Assembly (NCBI RefSeq): GCF_014138265.1
Contig: NZ_JACGXL010000004.1
Coordinates: 1-64,000, forward strand
Direction of reading: 5' to 3'
Length of the DNA: 64,000 bases
From: Dokdonella fugitiva
GTDB taxonomy: Bacteria > Pseudomonadota > Gammaproteobacteria > Xanthomonadales > Rhodanobacteraceae
In this document: positions 44,913 through 54,588 of the stretch, piece by piece
How positions within the stretch are numbered: position 1 is the first letter of the stretch
Layout of the letters: every line of letters starts with the position of its first letter
The notes under the pieces: model-generated
The model's database searches: none
What the model was told of the DNA's origin: nothing
What the model saw: only the letters and a program-made list of their open reading frames with translations
Position numbers and translations under genes: made by a program

Positions 44913-45353
44913 TCAGTGGGCCTGTTCCGCCTGCACGGGCTGGCTCATCAGCCCGACCTTCGGCACGCCCGCCGACTGCAACAGCACCATCGCCTGGTAG
45001 ATCTTGCCGTAGTCGGCGCGCTGGTCACCGGCGACCAGCACGGGTACCTGCGGATTCTCGCGGACGAAAGCTGAAACTTTCTTGACCAGCGTGTCCGCGT
45101 CGATCGGTTCGCGCTGCGACGTGCCGAGGGTGAGGAACAACGCGCCACCCTCGTCGACGCTGACGACGGCGGGCTCCTTGTCGTTCTGGATCGCCTTCGC
45201 CGCCGACTGCGGCAGCTGGATGTCGACGCCGAGGTTGAGCAGCGGCGCGGTCACCATGAAGATGATGAGCAGCACGAGCATGACGTCGATGTACGGCACG
45301 ACGTTGATCTCGGCCTTTAGCTTGCGGCGCTTGCGCGATTTGAGGTTCTGCAT
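44913..45353 (-). CDS. tolR: Tol-Pal system protein TolR
   Basis: TolR belongs to the ExbD/TolR family and forms the proton channel with TolQ. The 146-residue protein has a basic N-terminus (KSRKRRKLKAEIN), a single transmembrane helix (about 21-41) containing the proton-relaying Asp23 (YIDVMLVLLIIFM), and a periplasmic domain with the family GDQRADYGKIYQAMVLLQSAGV. It lies between tolQ and tolA in the conserved order. Confidence 0.96.
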   Translation of the reverse strand: MQNLKSRKRRKLKAEINVVPYIDVMLVLLIIFMVTAPLLNLGVDIQLPQSAAKAIQNDKEPAVVSVDEGGALFLTLGTSQREPIDADTLVKKVSAFVRENPQVPVLVAGDQRADYGKIYQAMVLLQSAGVPKVGLMSQPVQAEQAH

Positions 45354-45390
45354 GCAGGGGATTCCAACGCGGGGCGGGACGGCGCGGGGT

Positions 45391-46074
45391 TCAGGCGTCG
45401 TCGACGTGTGCCTGGCGCGCGAGGATCGAGGAGAACTCCTCGACGAACGTGTCGTAGCGCAGGCTGATGCGTTCGAGCTTGGTCGAATAGCGGTTGTACG
45501 CCCACACCGCGGGGATCGCCGCGAACAGGCCCATCGCGGTCGCGATCAGCGCCTCGGAGATGCCCGGCGCGACCATCGCGATGGTCGCCTCCTTGACGTT
45601 GGCGAGGCCCTGGAACGCGATCATGATGCCCCACACGGTGCCGAACAGGCCGACGTACGGGCTGATCGAACCCACGTTGGCGAGGAACTCGAGGCTGTGT
45701 TCGAGTCGGTCGACCTCGCGCGTCGAGGCGACGCGCATCGCGCGTTGCGCGCCTTCGAGCAACGCGCGCGAATCGACGCCGCGGCGCTGTCGCAGGCGCG
45801 CGAATTCACGGAAGCCGGCCTCGAAGATCGCGCCGCTGCCGCTGACCCGCTCGCCGGCGCCGCTGATTTCCTTGAACAGGCCGGCTAGGTCGGCGCCGGA
45901 CCAGAAGCGCTCCTCGAATTCGTCGGCGCTGGCGTTGGCGCGATCGATGAGCGCCTTCTTGCGGAAGATGATGAACCACGACGCGATCGAGAAGCCGATC
46001 AGGATCCCGAGCACGAGCTTGACCGGCAGGCTGGCGCCGAGGATCAGGGCGAGGACGTTCAGTTCCGAGTTCAT
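45391..46074 (-). CDS. tolQ: Tol-Pal system protein TolQ
   Basis: TolQ is the pentameric ExbB-like channel subunit. The 227-residue protein has three transmembrane helices (about 17-38, 130-155 and 165-190). The second and third carry the conserved SISPYVGLFGTVWGIMIAFQGL and EALIATAMGLFAAIPAVWAYN. The cytoplasmic loop contains EERFWSGADLAGLF. Its ATG overlaps the ybgC stop (ATGA), starting the coupled block ybgC-tolQRAB-pal-cpoB. Confidence 0.96.
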   Translation of the reverse strand: MNSELNVLALILGASLPVKLVLGILIGFSIASWFIIFRKKALIDRANASADEFEERFWSGADLAGLFKEISGAGERVSGSGAIFEAGFREFARLRQRRGVDSRALLEGAQRAMRVASTREVDRLEHSLEFLANVGSISPYVGLFGTVWGIMIAFQGLANVKEATIAMVAPGISEALIATAMGLFAAIPAVWAYNRYSTKLERISLRYDTFVEEFSSILARQAHVDDA

Positions 46075-46510
46075 GCAGGGGCGATTTCCTGGAGCAGGTG
46101 ATTCGGGATGGGACGCGGACGAAAACGCTGCGCGTCGAGGCAGGCGATGCGCACCTTCGCTTCGACCAGCGCCTTCGGTTCGGGTTCGCGCAGCAGCTGC
46201 TGGCGCACGCTGAAGCTCGCGCTGCGCAGGTCCTCGATCGCGACGGTCGCGCTCAGCAGGTCGTCGAGGCGCGCCGGTGCATTGAACGCGAGTTCCATGC
46301 GGTGCACGACGAAGACGAGCCCTTCCTGCTCGCGCAGGCGCTGCTGGCCGATGCCGGACGCGCGGAACCACTCGCTGCGCGCGCGTTCGAGGAAGTGCAG
46401 GTAGCGCGCATGATAGACGACTCCGCCGGCGTCGGTGTCTTCCCAGTAGACCCGGCAGGGCCAGGCGAACACGGCGCCGACGGCGGCGGGCTTCCCTCCC
46501 GCGGCCGCGC

Positions 46511-46514
<4 letters not shown>
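46071..46514 (-). CDS. ybgC: Acyl-CoA thioesterase YbgC (Tol-Pal associated)
   Basis: YbgC is a hotdog-fold thioesterase acting on acyl-CoA or acyl-ACP, always linked to tol genes. The 147 residues have the active-site segment [26 protein letters not shown] and the strand region [17 protein letters not shown]. The start is a GTG at 46514 that overlaps the ruvB stop (GTGA). About 18 Ala/Gly-rich residues precede the conserved core, and a GGGAG is upstream. The stop overlaps tolQ. Confidence 0.93.
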
Positions 46515-47557
<1,043 letters not shown>

Positions 47558-47687
47558 CGTGCAGGGGTCGGTGATTCGGGCGGCGCAATTATGCGGGTTT
47601 CGTCATCGCCGCACGCGCGCGAACCCATATGGAGCATGAACGGGCTCGATTTTCCGCCGCCGACCCGCGCCCCTCCGCCGTCGGCGC

Positions 47688-49577
47688 TCAGATCTCGACC
47701 TGCGTGCCGAGCTCGATCAGGCGGTTCCCCGGGATCTGGAAGAACGCGGTCGCCGGGATCGCGTTGCGCTGCATGAAGGCGAAGAGCTTGTCACGCCACA
47801 GCGCCATGCCCGGTCGGTCGGTCGCGACGATGCTCTCGCGGCTGAGGAAGAAGGTCGTGTCCATCATGTCGAACGGGTGGCCGCAGACGGTCACGGTCTC
47901 GAGCATGTTCGGCACGTCCGGGTCCTCGGCGAAGCCGAAGCGCAGGGTAACGCGGTAGAACTCGTCGCCGAGTGACTCCACTTCGACGCGCTCGTCGTTC
48001 TCCGCGATCGGCGTGTCGACGGTTTCCACCGTGAGCATCACGTTGCGCTCGTGCAGCACCTTGTTGTGCTTGAGGTTGTGCAGCAGCGCGTGCGGCACCC
48101 CTTCCTGGTTCGCGGTGAGGAACACCGCGGTGCCGGGCACGCGCAGCGGCGGATGCGCGACGATCGAGGAAATGAACGGCTCCAGCGCGAGGCCGCCGTG
48201 CTTGATCTCGCGCACGACGAGTTCGCGGCCGCGGCGCCAGGTCGCCATCAAGGTGAAGATCACCGCGCCGAGCACGAGCGGGAACCAGCCGCCGTGTTCG
48301 ACCTTGTCCGCGTTCGCGGTGAGGAAGGCGAGATCGACGAACAGGAACAACGTGCCGACCAGGGCCACGCGCGTGCGCGTCCAGTGCCACATGCGGCGGA
48401 ACACGATCATCACGAGGATCGAATCGATCGTCATCGTGCCGACCACGGCGATGCCGTACGCGGCACCGAGGTTGTCGGACGAGCGGAAGCCGACCACGAC
48501 CGCGAGCGTGAGCACGAGCAGCATGCGGTTGATCCACGGCAGGTAGATCTGCCCCATCTGCTCGTGCGAGGTATGGCGCACCTGCATGCGCGGCAGGAAG
48601 CCGAGCTGGATCGCCTCGCGCGTGACCGAGAACGCGCCCGAGATCACCGCCTGCGAGGCGATCACCGCGGCCGCCGTCGCGAGCACCAGCATCGGCACGA
48701 GCAGCATCGGCGGCACCATGAGGAACAGCGGGTTCTCGGCCGCCTTCGGGTCGGCGATCAGCAGCGCGCCCTGACCGAAGTAGTTGAGCACGAGCGACGG
48801 CAGCACGAAGCCGAACCACGACCAGCGGATCGGCTTCTTGCCGAAGTGGCCCATGTCCGCGTACAGCGCCTCGGCGCCGGTGATCGCGAGGATCACCGAA
48901 CCGAGCGCGAAGAACGCGGTCCAGCGCGCCTGCGCGAAGAATTCGATCGCGTAGTAAGGCGACAGCGCGCGCAGCACGGCCGGGTGCTGCGCGACATGCC
49001 AGATGCCGAGCACGGCGAGCGCGAGGAACCAGAGGATCATGATCGGCGCGAACACCGCGCCGACCTTGCCGGTGCCGCGGTTCTGGAATGCGAACAACCC
49101 GACGATGATCAGCGCCGACAGCGGCACGACCCAGTGCGCGAGCCCCGGCGCGAGCACCTCCATGCCCTCGACCGCGCCGAGCACGGAGATCGCCGGCGTG
49201 ATCACGCCGTCGCCGAAGAACAGCGCGGCGCCGAACAGGCCGAGCACGACGATCCACCAGCGCGCGCGCTGGCTCGAACGCACGCTGCGCTGGGCGAGCG
49301 CGGTGAGCGCCATGATGCCGCCTTCGCCCTTGTTGTCGGCGCGCATGATGAAGCCCGCGTACTTGACCGAGACGACGAGGATCAGCGACCAGAACACGAG
49401 CGACAGCACGCCGAGCACGTTGGTCGTGGTCGGCGGCGCACCGTGCTCGCCGAAGGTCTGTTTGATCGTGTAGAGCGGGCTCGTGCCGATGTCGCCGTAC
49501 ACGACGCCGATCGCGCCGAGCACGAGTGCGCGCGTGCGCGCGCCGATGTCGCCACCGTTGCCGATGTCCTGGCTCAT
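47688..49577 (-). CDS. kup: KUP family potassium transporter
   Basis: Kup is a K+/H+ symporter of the inner membrane. The 629-residue protein has about twelve transmembrane helices in residues 15-435, opening with the family signature ALVLGAIGVVYGDIGTSPLYTI, then DGVITPAISVLGAVEG and ITGAEALYADMGHFG. A cytoplasmic C-terminal domain follows (about 440-629; VPGTAVFLTANQEGVPHALLHNLKHNKVLHERN). The length matches E. coli Kup (622). GAGG lies upstream of ATG 49577. It is inserted between ruvA (13 bases away) and ruvB on the same strand. Confidence 0.96.
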   Translation of the reverse strand: MSQDIGNGGDIGARTRALVLGAIGVVYGDIGTSPLYTIKQTFGEHGAPPTTTNVLGVLSLVFWSLILVVSVKYAGFIMRADNKGEGGIMALTALAQRSVRSSQRARWWIVVLGLFGAALFFGDGVITPAISVLGAVEGMEVLAPGLAHWVVPLSALIIVGLFAFQNRGTGKVGAVFAPIMILWFLALAVLGIWHVAQHPAVLRALSPYYAIEFFAQARWTAFFALGSVILAITGAEALYADMGHFGKKPIRWSWFGFVLPSLVLNYFGQGALLIADPKAAENPLFLMVPPMLLVPMLVLATAAAVIASQAVISGAFSVTREAIQLGFLPRMQVRHTSHEQMGQIYLPWINRMLLVLTLAVVVGFRSSDNLGAAYGIAVVGTMTIDSILVMIVFRRMWHWTRTRVALVGTLFLFVDLAFLTANADKVEHGGWFPLVLGAVIFTLMATWRRGRELVVREIKHGGLALEPFISSIVAHPPLRVPGTAVFLTANQEGVPHALLHNLKHNKVLHERNVMLTVETVDTPIAENDERVEVESLGDEFYRVTLRFGFAEDPDVPNMLETVTVCGHPFDMMDTTFFLSRESIVATDRPGMALWRDKLFAFMQRNAIPATAFFQIPGNRLIELGTQVEI

Positions 49578-49590
49578 GTTCCCGCCTCTT

Positions 49591-50187
49591 TCATTGGCGC
49601 AGCGCCGCCTTTAGGGCCTTGCGGATGATGTCTTCGGCACGATCGCCGGGAGCGGCCGCGTCACGCACGAGGCGCGCGACTTCGGCCGGTTTGTAGCCGA
49701 GTGCCTGCAGTGCGACGCCGGCTTCCGCGACCGGATCGGCCGCGCCGGCGGCACCGCCGATCGCCGCCGGCACGCCGCTGCCGAGGCCGTCGACGCGATC
49801 GCGCAGCTCGACCACCATGCGTTCGGCGGTCTTCTTGCCGATGCCGGGGATGCGCGTGAGCGCGGCGACGTCGCCGACCTGCACGAGCCGCGCGAACTCG
49901 TCGACGCTGACGCCCGACAGCACCGACAGCGCGATCTTCGCGCCGACGCCGGACACCTTCTGCAGGGTGCGGAACAGGCTGCGTTCGGCCTCGCGCAGGA
50001 AGCCGTACAGCGCGACCGTGTCCTCCTTGACCGCGTAGTGCGTGCACAGGCTCACTTCGCGGCCGAGTTCGGGCAGGTCGAAGAACGTCGACATCGGTGC
50101 TTCGAGTTCGTAGCCGACGCCGCCGACATCGAGCACGAGCCACGGCGGCTGCTTGGCGACGAGCACGCCCTTGAGGCGGCCGATCAT
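49591..50187 (-). CDS. ruvA: Holliday junction branch migration protein RuvA
   Basis: RuvA tetramers bind the junction and load RuvB. The 198-residue protein starts [27 protein letters not shown] (OB domain). It has two helix-hairpin-helix motifs ([18 protein letters not shown] and [22 protein letters not shown]) and a C-terminal RuvB-binding three-helix domain ([17 protein letters not shown]). Start 50187 is preferred over the ATG at 50202 because GGAGG is eight bases upstream and it overlaps the ruvC stop (ATGA). Confidence 0.96.
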   Translation of the reverse strand: MIGRLKGVLVAKQPPWLVLDVGGVGYELEAPMSTFFDLPELGREVSLCTHYAVKEDTVALYGFLREAERSLFRTLQKVSGVGAKIALSVLSGVSVDEFARLVQVGDVAALTRIPGIGKKTAERMVVELRDRVDGLGSGVPAAIGGAAGAADPVAEAGVALQALGYKPAEVARLVRDAAAPGDRAEDIIRKALKAALRQ

Positions 50188-50708
50188 CGGCGCCGCCTCC
50201 ATGCTTCGCGCGGCAGGCCGAGGCGCTGCAGGCTCGAACGCGTGTGCGCGTGGGCGAGCGCGATCGCGAGCGCGTCGGCGGCATCGGCCTGCAGCCGGCC
50301 CGGCAGCTGCAGCAGCAGACCGACCATGTGCTGCACCTGCGCCTTGTCGCCCGCGCCGGTGCCGACCACCGCCTGCTTCACTTCGCGCGCGGCGTATTCG
50401 GCGACGCCGAGGCCGTGGTGCATGACCGCGCAGATCGCCGCGCCGCGCGCCTGGCCGAGCTTGAGCGCGGAATCGGCGTTGTGCGCGACGAACACGCGCT
50501 CGATGGCGACTTCGTGCGGCGCGTATTCCGCGACGATCGCGCCGACGCCGTCGAAGATGCGCTTGAGGCGCGCGGCGAACGCGTCGTCGTCGCCGTCGAG
50601 CAGCTTGAGCGCGGTGTGGAACACGTGGCGCGAGCGCCCGGCCGGGTCGACGTCGATGATGCCGATGCCGGTGCGCTGGCTGCCCGGGTCGATGCCGAGG
50701 ATGCGCAC
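50184..50708 (-). CDS. ruvC: Crossover junction endodeoxyribonuclease RuvC
   Basis: RuvC cleaves Holliday junctions. The acidic active site is visible as Asp in RILGIDPGS, Glu in VAIERVF, and the Asp residues of [15 protein letters not shown]. From the GTG at 50708, the protein has 174 residues (E. coli 173) and starts RILGIDPGS as in most relatives. A second GTG at 50744 would add 12 residues. Neither has a clear Shine-Dalgarno. The stop overlaps ruvA. Confidence 0.94.
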   Translation of the reverse strand: MRILGIDPGSQRTGIGIIDVDPAGRSRHVFHTALKLLDGDDDAFAARLKRIFDGVGAIVAEYAPHEVAIERVFVAHNADSALKLGQARGAAICAVMHHGLGVAEYAAREVKQAVVGTGAGDKAQVQHMVGLLLQLPGRLQADAADALAIALAHAHTRSSLQRLGLPREAWRRRR

Positions 50709-50787
50709 GACGGCGAGCGCTGGCTGGAGGGCAGTGATCGACACGATCCCGTTGGCTCGGCTTGAAGAGTGGAGTCTAGCGCAGCGT

Positions 50788-51489
50788 TCAGCGCGGCGTC
50801 GGCGCGAACTGGCCCGCGCGCAGGAACGCGACCGTGAGGTCGGCGACTTCGGAGGAGAACAGCAGGCCCGTGTGCGAAGCGGCGACGGTGCGATGGTCGC
50901 TGATGCCGGCGAGCTGCGTCTCCTCCACCGACACGGTGCCGTCGTGCGGCGCGACCAGCGGACCGAGCGTGATGCCGAGGCCGAACGGCAGCTTGCCGGC
51001 TATCACGCCGACCGGGCGCGACCCCTTCCACGCTTCGACGCCGTCGATCAGCGGCTCCGCACTTTGCCCGAGCAGCAGGCGCCCGCCGGGAAATCCAGTG
51101 AGCGCGCGCGCGACCGCGCTGCCGCGCAGCGGCGGGCCGATACAGACGATGCCGCCCTTCGGCAAGCCGCGCACGCCACGCGTCGCCTCGAGCGCGACGA
51201 GCGAACCGAGGCTGTGGCCGACCAGGTGCACCGCGGCCGCGTCCTGCGCGAGCATGCGTTCGCGCAGGCGCGCGACCGCGGGCTGGATGCCGCGGAACAC
51301 GCTCGCGTAATCGATCGTCTCGACCGTGTAGCCGGCCTGGCGCAGGCGCCGCGCGAGCGGCAGCAAGGTGATGCCGCGCATCCAGATGCCGTGCAGCAGG
51401 ATCACGTGTTCGCGCGGCGCGGAATCGACCGCCGCGCGCGGCGTGCGCCCCGCGCGCGGATCGATCGGCCGGCGCGACGCGCGGCTCAT
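50788..51489 (-). CDS. Alpha/beta hydrolase (esterase/lipase-like)
   Basis: The 233-residue cytoplasmic protein has the alpha/beta-hydrolase fold. The oxyanion strand is [12 protein letters not shown] (about residue 28), the nucleophile elbow is [15 protein letters not shown] with Ser in GHSLG, and a late Asp/His pair lies in [18 protein letters not shown]. The closest look is to PGAP1/lipase-class esterases often annotated as permease or lipase-like in Xanthomonads. The substrate is unknown. Its ATG overlaps the aspS stop (ATGA), and it precedes ruvC on the same strand. Confidence 0.82.
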   Translation of the reverse strand: MSRASRRPIDPRAGRTPRAAVDSAPREHVILLHGIWMRGITLLPLARRLRQAGYTVETIDYASVFRGIQPAVARLRERMLAQDAAAVHLVGHSLGSLVALEATRGVRGLPKGGIVCIGPPLRGSAVARALTGFPGGRLLLGQSAEPLIDGVEAWKGSRPVGVIAGKLPFGLGITLGPLVAPHDGTVSVEETQLAGISDHRTVAASHTGLLFSSEVADLTVAFLRAGQFAPTPR

Positions 51490-53264
51490 TCCGCCTTGCG
51501 CTCCGCGACGCGGATGTGCACTTCGGCGAGCTGCGCTTCCGGCACGGGCGACGGCGCGCCGGTCATGAGGCACTGCGCGCTCGTCGTCTTCGGGAACGCG
51601 ATCACGTCGCGGATCGATTCGGTGCCGGCCATCAGCGCCGCGATGCGGTCGATGCCGAACGCGATGCCGCCGTGCGGCGGCGCGCCGTACTTGAGCGCGT
51701 CGAGCAGGAAGCCGAACTTCGCTTGCGCCTCTTCCGCGCCGATGCCGAGCAGGTCGAACACGGCCGACTGCATCGACGAACGGTGGATGCGGATCGAGCC
51801 GCCGCCGATCTCGTTGCCGTTGAGCACCATGTCGTAGCCGCGCGAGACCGCGATCTTCGCGTTCGCGCGCAGGTCGGCCTCGTCGTCGACCGCGGGCGCG
51901 GTGAACGGGTGATGCAGGGCGACGTAGCGCTTTTCCTCGTCGTCCCATTCGAACATGGGGAAATCGGTGACCCACAGCGGCGCCCAGCCTTCGGCGACGA
52001 GGCCGAGATCCTTGCCGAGCTTGAGGCGCAGCGCGCCCATGAAGTCGGACGCGGTCTTGTACGTCGCCGCGCCGAAGAAGATCGCGTCGCCGGTCCGCGC
52101 GCCGGTCGCCTTCACGATCGCCGCGAGCGTGGCATCGTCGAGGAACTTGGCGATCGGCGAATGGATGCCTTCGCGCCCCTTCGCCGCGTCCTCGACCTTC
52201 ATCCAGGCGAGACCCTTCGCGCCGTACTTCGCCGCGTGCGCGCCGTAGTCGTCGATCTGCTTGCGCGAGAACTGCGCGCCGCCGGGCGCGCGCAGCGCGA
52301 CGACGCGGCCGTCGGCGTGGTTGGCCCAGTCGGTGAACACCTTGAATTCGCAGCCCTTGACGAACTCGGCGACGTCGGTGAATTCCATCGGGTTGCGCAG
52401 GTCCGGCTTGTCCGAACCGTAGCGGCGCATCGCCTCGGCGTAGGTCATGCGTAGGAACGGATCGGCGAGTTCGACGCCCTTCACTTCGCGGAACACGACG
52501 CGGATCATTTCCTCGACCGTGTCCTGCACGTCGCGCTCGGAGACCCAGGCGAACTCCATGTCGAGCTGGGTGAACTCGAGCTGGCGGTCGGCGCGCAGCG
52601 CCTCGTCGCGGAAGCAGCGCGCGATCTGGTAGTAGCGGTCGAAGCCCGCCATCATGAGGATCTGCTTGAACAGCTGCGGCGACTGCGGCAGCGCGTAGAA
52701 CTCGCCCGGGTGCATGCGCGCCGGCACGAGGAAGTCGCGCGCGCCCTCGGGCGTCGCCTTGGTCAGGATCGGCGTCTCGATGTCCTGGAAGCCACGCTCG
52801 TCGAGCCAGCGGCGCAGCGCCTGCACGAGGCGGATGCGCGTACGCATCATCTGCTGCATCTCGGGACGGCGCAGGTCGAGGTAACGGTACTTGAGGCGGA
52901 TGTCCTCGCCCGGGTTCTCGTGCGCGTGGAACGGCAGCGGCTCGGCCTTGTTGAGCAGCTCGATCCTGGTCGCGACGACTTCGACGCGGCCGGTGCGGAT
53001 CTTCGCATTGATCGCTTCGCGCTTGCGCACGACGCCGGTCACGCGCAGGCAGTCCTCGTAGCCGACCGCGGCCGCGGCCGCGAGTACGCCGGCATTCCCC
53101 TCGGCATCGGACGGTTCGGCGACGATCTGCACGATGCCTTCGTGGTCGCGCAAGTCGATGAAGCAGAGCCCGCCGAGGTCGCGGGCGACGTCCGCCCAAC
53201 CGCAGAGGGTGACGGTCCGGCCGATCAGCGCCTCGTCGACGAGGCCGCAATAGTGTGTGCGCAT
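51486..53264 (-). CDS. aspS: Aspartyl-tRNA synthetase
   Basis: AspRS charges tRNA-Asp. The 592-residue protein is the bacterial type: an N-terminal OB anticodon-binding domain ([23 protein letters not shown]), class II motif 2 ([19 protein letters not shown]), the GAD insertion domain, and motif 3 ([15 protein letters not shown]). The length matches the family (about 590). Whether it is discriminating or also charges tRNA-Asn cannot be decided by eye. The stop overlaps the downstream esterase start. FmdB-type and DUF3011 genes lie upstream. Confidence 0.97.
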   Translation of the reverse strand: MRTHYCGLVDEALIGRTVTLCGWADVARDLGGLCFIDLRDHEGIVQIVAEPSDAEGNAGVLAAAAAVGYEDCLRVTGVVRKREAINAKIRTGRVEVVATRIELLNKAEPLPFHAHENPGEDIRLKYRYLDLRRPEMQQMMRTRIRLVQALRRWLDERGFQDIETPILTKATPEGARDFLVPARMHPGEFYALPQSPQLFKQILMMAGFDRYYQIARCFRDEALRADRQLEFTQLDMEFAWVSERDVQDTVEEMIRVVFREVKGVELADPFLRMTYAEAMRRYGSDKPDLRNPMEFTDVAEFVKGCEFKVFTDWANHADGRVVALRAPGGAQFSRKQIDDYGAHAAKYGAKGLAWMKVEDAAKGREGIHSPIAKFLDDATLAAIVKATGARTGDAIFFGAATYKTASDFMGALRLKLGKDLGLVAEGWAPLWVTDFPMFEWDDEEKRYVALHHPFTAPAVDDEADLRANAKIAVSRGYDMVLNGNEIGGGSIRIHRSSMQSAVFDLLGIGAEEAQAKFGFLLDALKYGAPPHGGIAFGIDRIAALMAGTESIRDVIAFPKTTSAQCLMTGAPSPVPEAQLAEVHIRVAERKAE

Positions 53265-53354
53265 GGAAGTCCGCTGGCGCCGGTGCGGCGCGAAACCAAG
53301 CGCGGAATGCTACGGAGGATTGTGCTGCACCGCAATGCGGCGGCGTCTCGACGT

Positions 53355-53382
53355 GGAACGCCCGTCGCGGGACGGGCGTTCC
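53355..53382 (-). terminator. Strong hairpin after the DUF3011 gene
   Basis: GGAACGCCCGTC (53355-53366) pairs perfectly with GACGGGCGTTCC (53371-53382) around a four-base loop, 19 bases after the minus-strand DUF3011 stop. No T-run follows, so it is a likely but non-canonical terminator. Confidence 0.6.
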
Positions 53383-53401
53383 GGATCAGCCGATGCGTGG
53401 C

Positions 53402-54025
53402 TCAGCGCCAGCGGCGATTGACCATGAACTCGGCGTCGCAACCGCCGTCGACCCAGATGCCGGCGCGGTTCCAGCCCCAGTTCTGGCCTTCGACGCAGCG
53501 CGTGTTGGAGATCTGGCGCGAGATGCGCACGTCGCTACCGCGGCCGGTGTCGACCTGACACATGCGGTAGTTGTAACCCTCGCTCGCGCAACGCACGCGG
53601 ATCGACTGGTCCCAGCCCGGACCCGGACGCCAGTCGCCACCGCCGCCGTGATCATGGCCGCCACCGCCCGACCAGCGGCGCTGCACGCGGAACACGCCTT
53701 CGCAGCCCTGGTCGACCCAGATGCCGGCGCGGTTCCAGCCCCAGTTCTGCCCTTCGCGGCACGGGGTCTTGGAGATCTGCTTGGCCAGGCGCACGTCGCT
53801 GCCGCGGCCGGTGTCGACCTGGCACATGCGGTAGTTGTAGCCGTCGCTCGCGCAGCGCACTTCGATGTCGCGATCCCAGCCGGGGCCTGGGCGCCAATCG
53901 TCGTACTGCGCGGACGAGGCGACGGCAAATGCCTGCGCGAGCGGCTGCGGCGCGGGCGCGGCGCCGAGCGTGGCGCAGGCCGACGTCAGTACGAGGGCGA
54001 TGATTCCTTGGAATGCCTTGAGCAT
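53402..54025 (-). CDS. Secreted protein with two DUF3011 repeats
   Basis: The 207-residue precursor has a signal peptide (about 1-22, IIALVLTSACATLGAA). Two nearly identical DUF3011-type units of about 75 residues follow (about 44-120 and 131-207), separated by a Gly/His linker (GGGGHDHGGGGD). Each unit shows WRPGPGWD, RCASxGYNYRMCQVDTGRGSDVR and GQNWGWNRAGIWVDxGC, with four conserved cysteines likely paired in the periplasm. The function of DUF3011 is unknown. A strong hairpin lies downstream. Confidence 0.85.
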   Translation of the reverse strand: MLKAFQGIIALVLTSACATLGAAPAPQPLAQAFAVASSAQYDDWRPGPGWDRDIEVRCASDGYNYRMCQVDTGRGSDVRLAKQISKTPCREGQNWGWNRAGIWVDQGCEGVFRVQRRWSGGGGHDHGGGGDWRPGPGWDQSIRVRCASEGYNYRMCQVDTGRGSDVRISRQISNTRCVEGQNWGWNRAGIWVDGGCDAEFMVNRRWR

Positions 54026-54100
54026 GACCTACTCCCCGGTCGTTGGTGGAAGACGCCCGTGGAGTCTAGATGATCCGCATGAACGGAATCGAAGCGCGCC

Positions 54101-54400
54101 TCAGGATGCCGCGCCGCCGTCGGTTTTCGCCGCGGGTTTCGCCTCGGCTTTCGGCTCCGCCTTCGCCTCGGCCTTCGGTGCCTCGTCCTTGCCGGCGAGG
54201 TTACGTTTCGTGTCGCCGTCCTTCTTGAAGTCCGTCTCGTACCAACCGCTGCCGGCGAGGCGGAACGCGGGCGCGGTCAGGCGGCGCTTCACGCGCGGTT
54301 GCCCGCACTCCGGGCAGTCGACGGGGTCGGGGTCGGACAATTTCTGCAGGCGATCGAACACGGCTTGGCAGGCGGAACATTCGAATTCGTAGATCGGCAT
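54101..54400 (-). CDS. FmdB-family zinc ribbon protein
   Basis: The 99-residue protein begins MPIYEFECSACQAVFDRLQK, with the zinc-ribbon cysteines C8, C11, C29 and C32 (DCPECG). The family motif VKRRLTAPAFRLAGSGWYETDFK follows. The C-terminal third is a Lys/Ala/Glu-rich tail (AEAKAEPKAEAKPAAK). FmdB proteins are putative regulators of unknown mechanism and commonly lie upstream of aspS in Xanthomonadales, as here with the DUF3011 gene between. GGAAG precedes ATG 54400. Confidence 0.9.
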   Translation of the reverse strand: MPIYEFECSACQAVFDRLQKLSDPDPVDCPECGQPRVKRRLTAPAFRLAGSGWYETDFKKDGDTKRNLAGKDEAPKAEAKAEPKAEAKPAAKTDGGAAS

Positions 54401-54588
54401 ACTGAAACTTCCATTGGACTTGGCATGGCACCATGCGGCGCCGAAACGGCGTGCAGCATGCGGGCACGCCGGAGAATTGCAAGTACCACCGCCACCGCGT
54501 GGCCGGCGTACGGCTGCGCCGCCTACGGCGAGGGCGATGATCGGCTGGCCGCGGGCGCCGCCTGCGCGCGCCCGCAGTCCTCGCAGCT

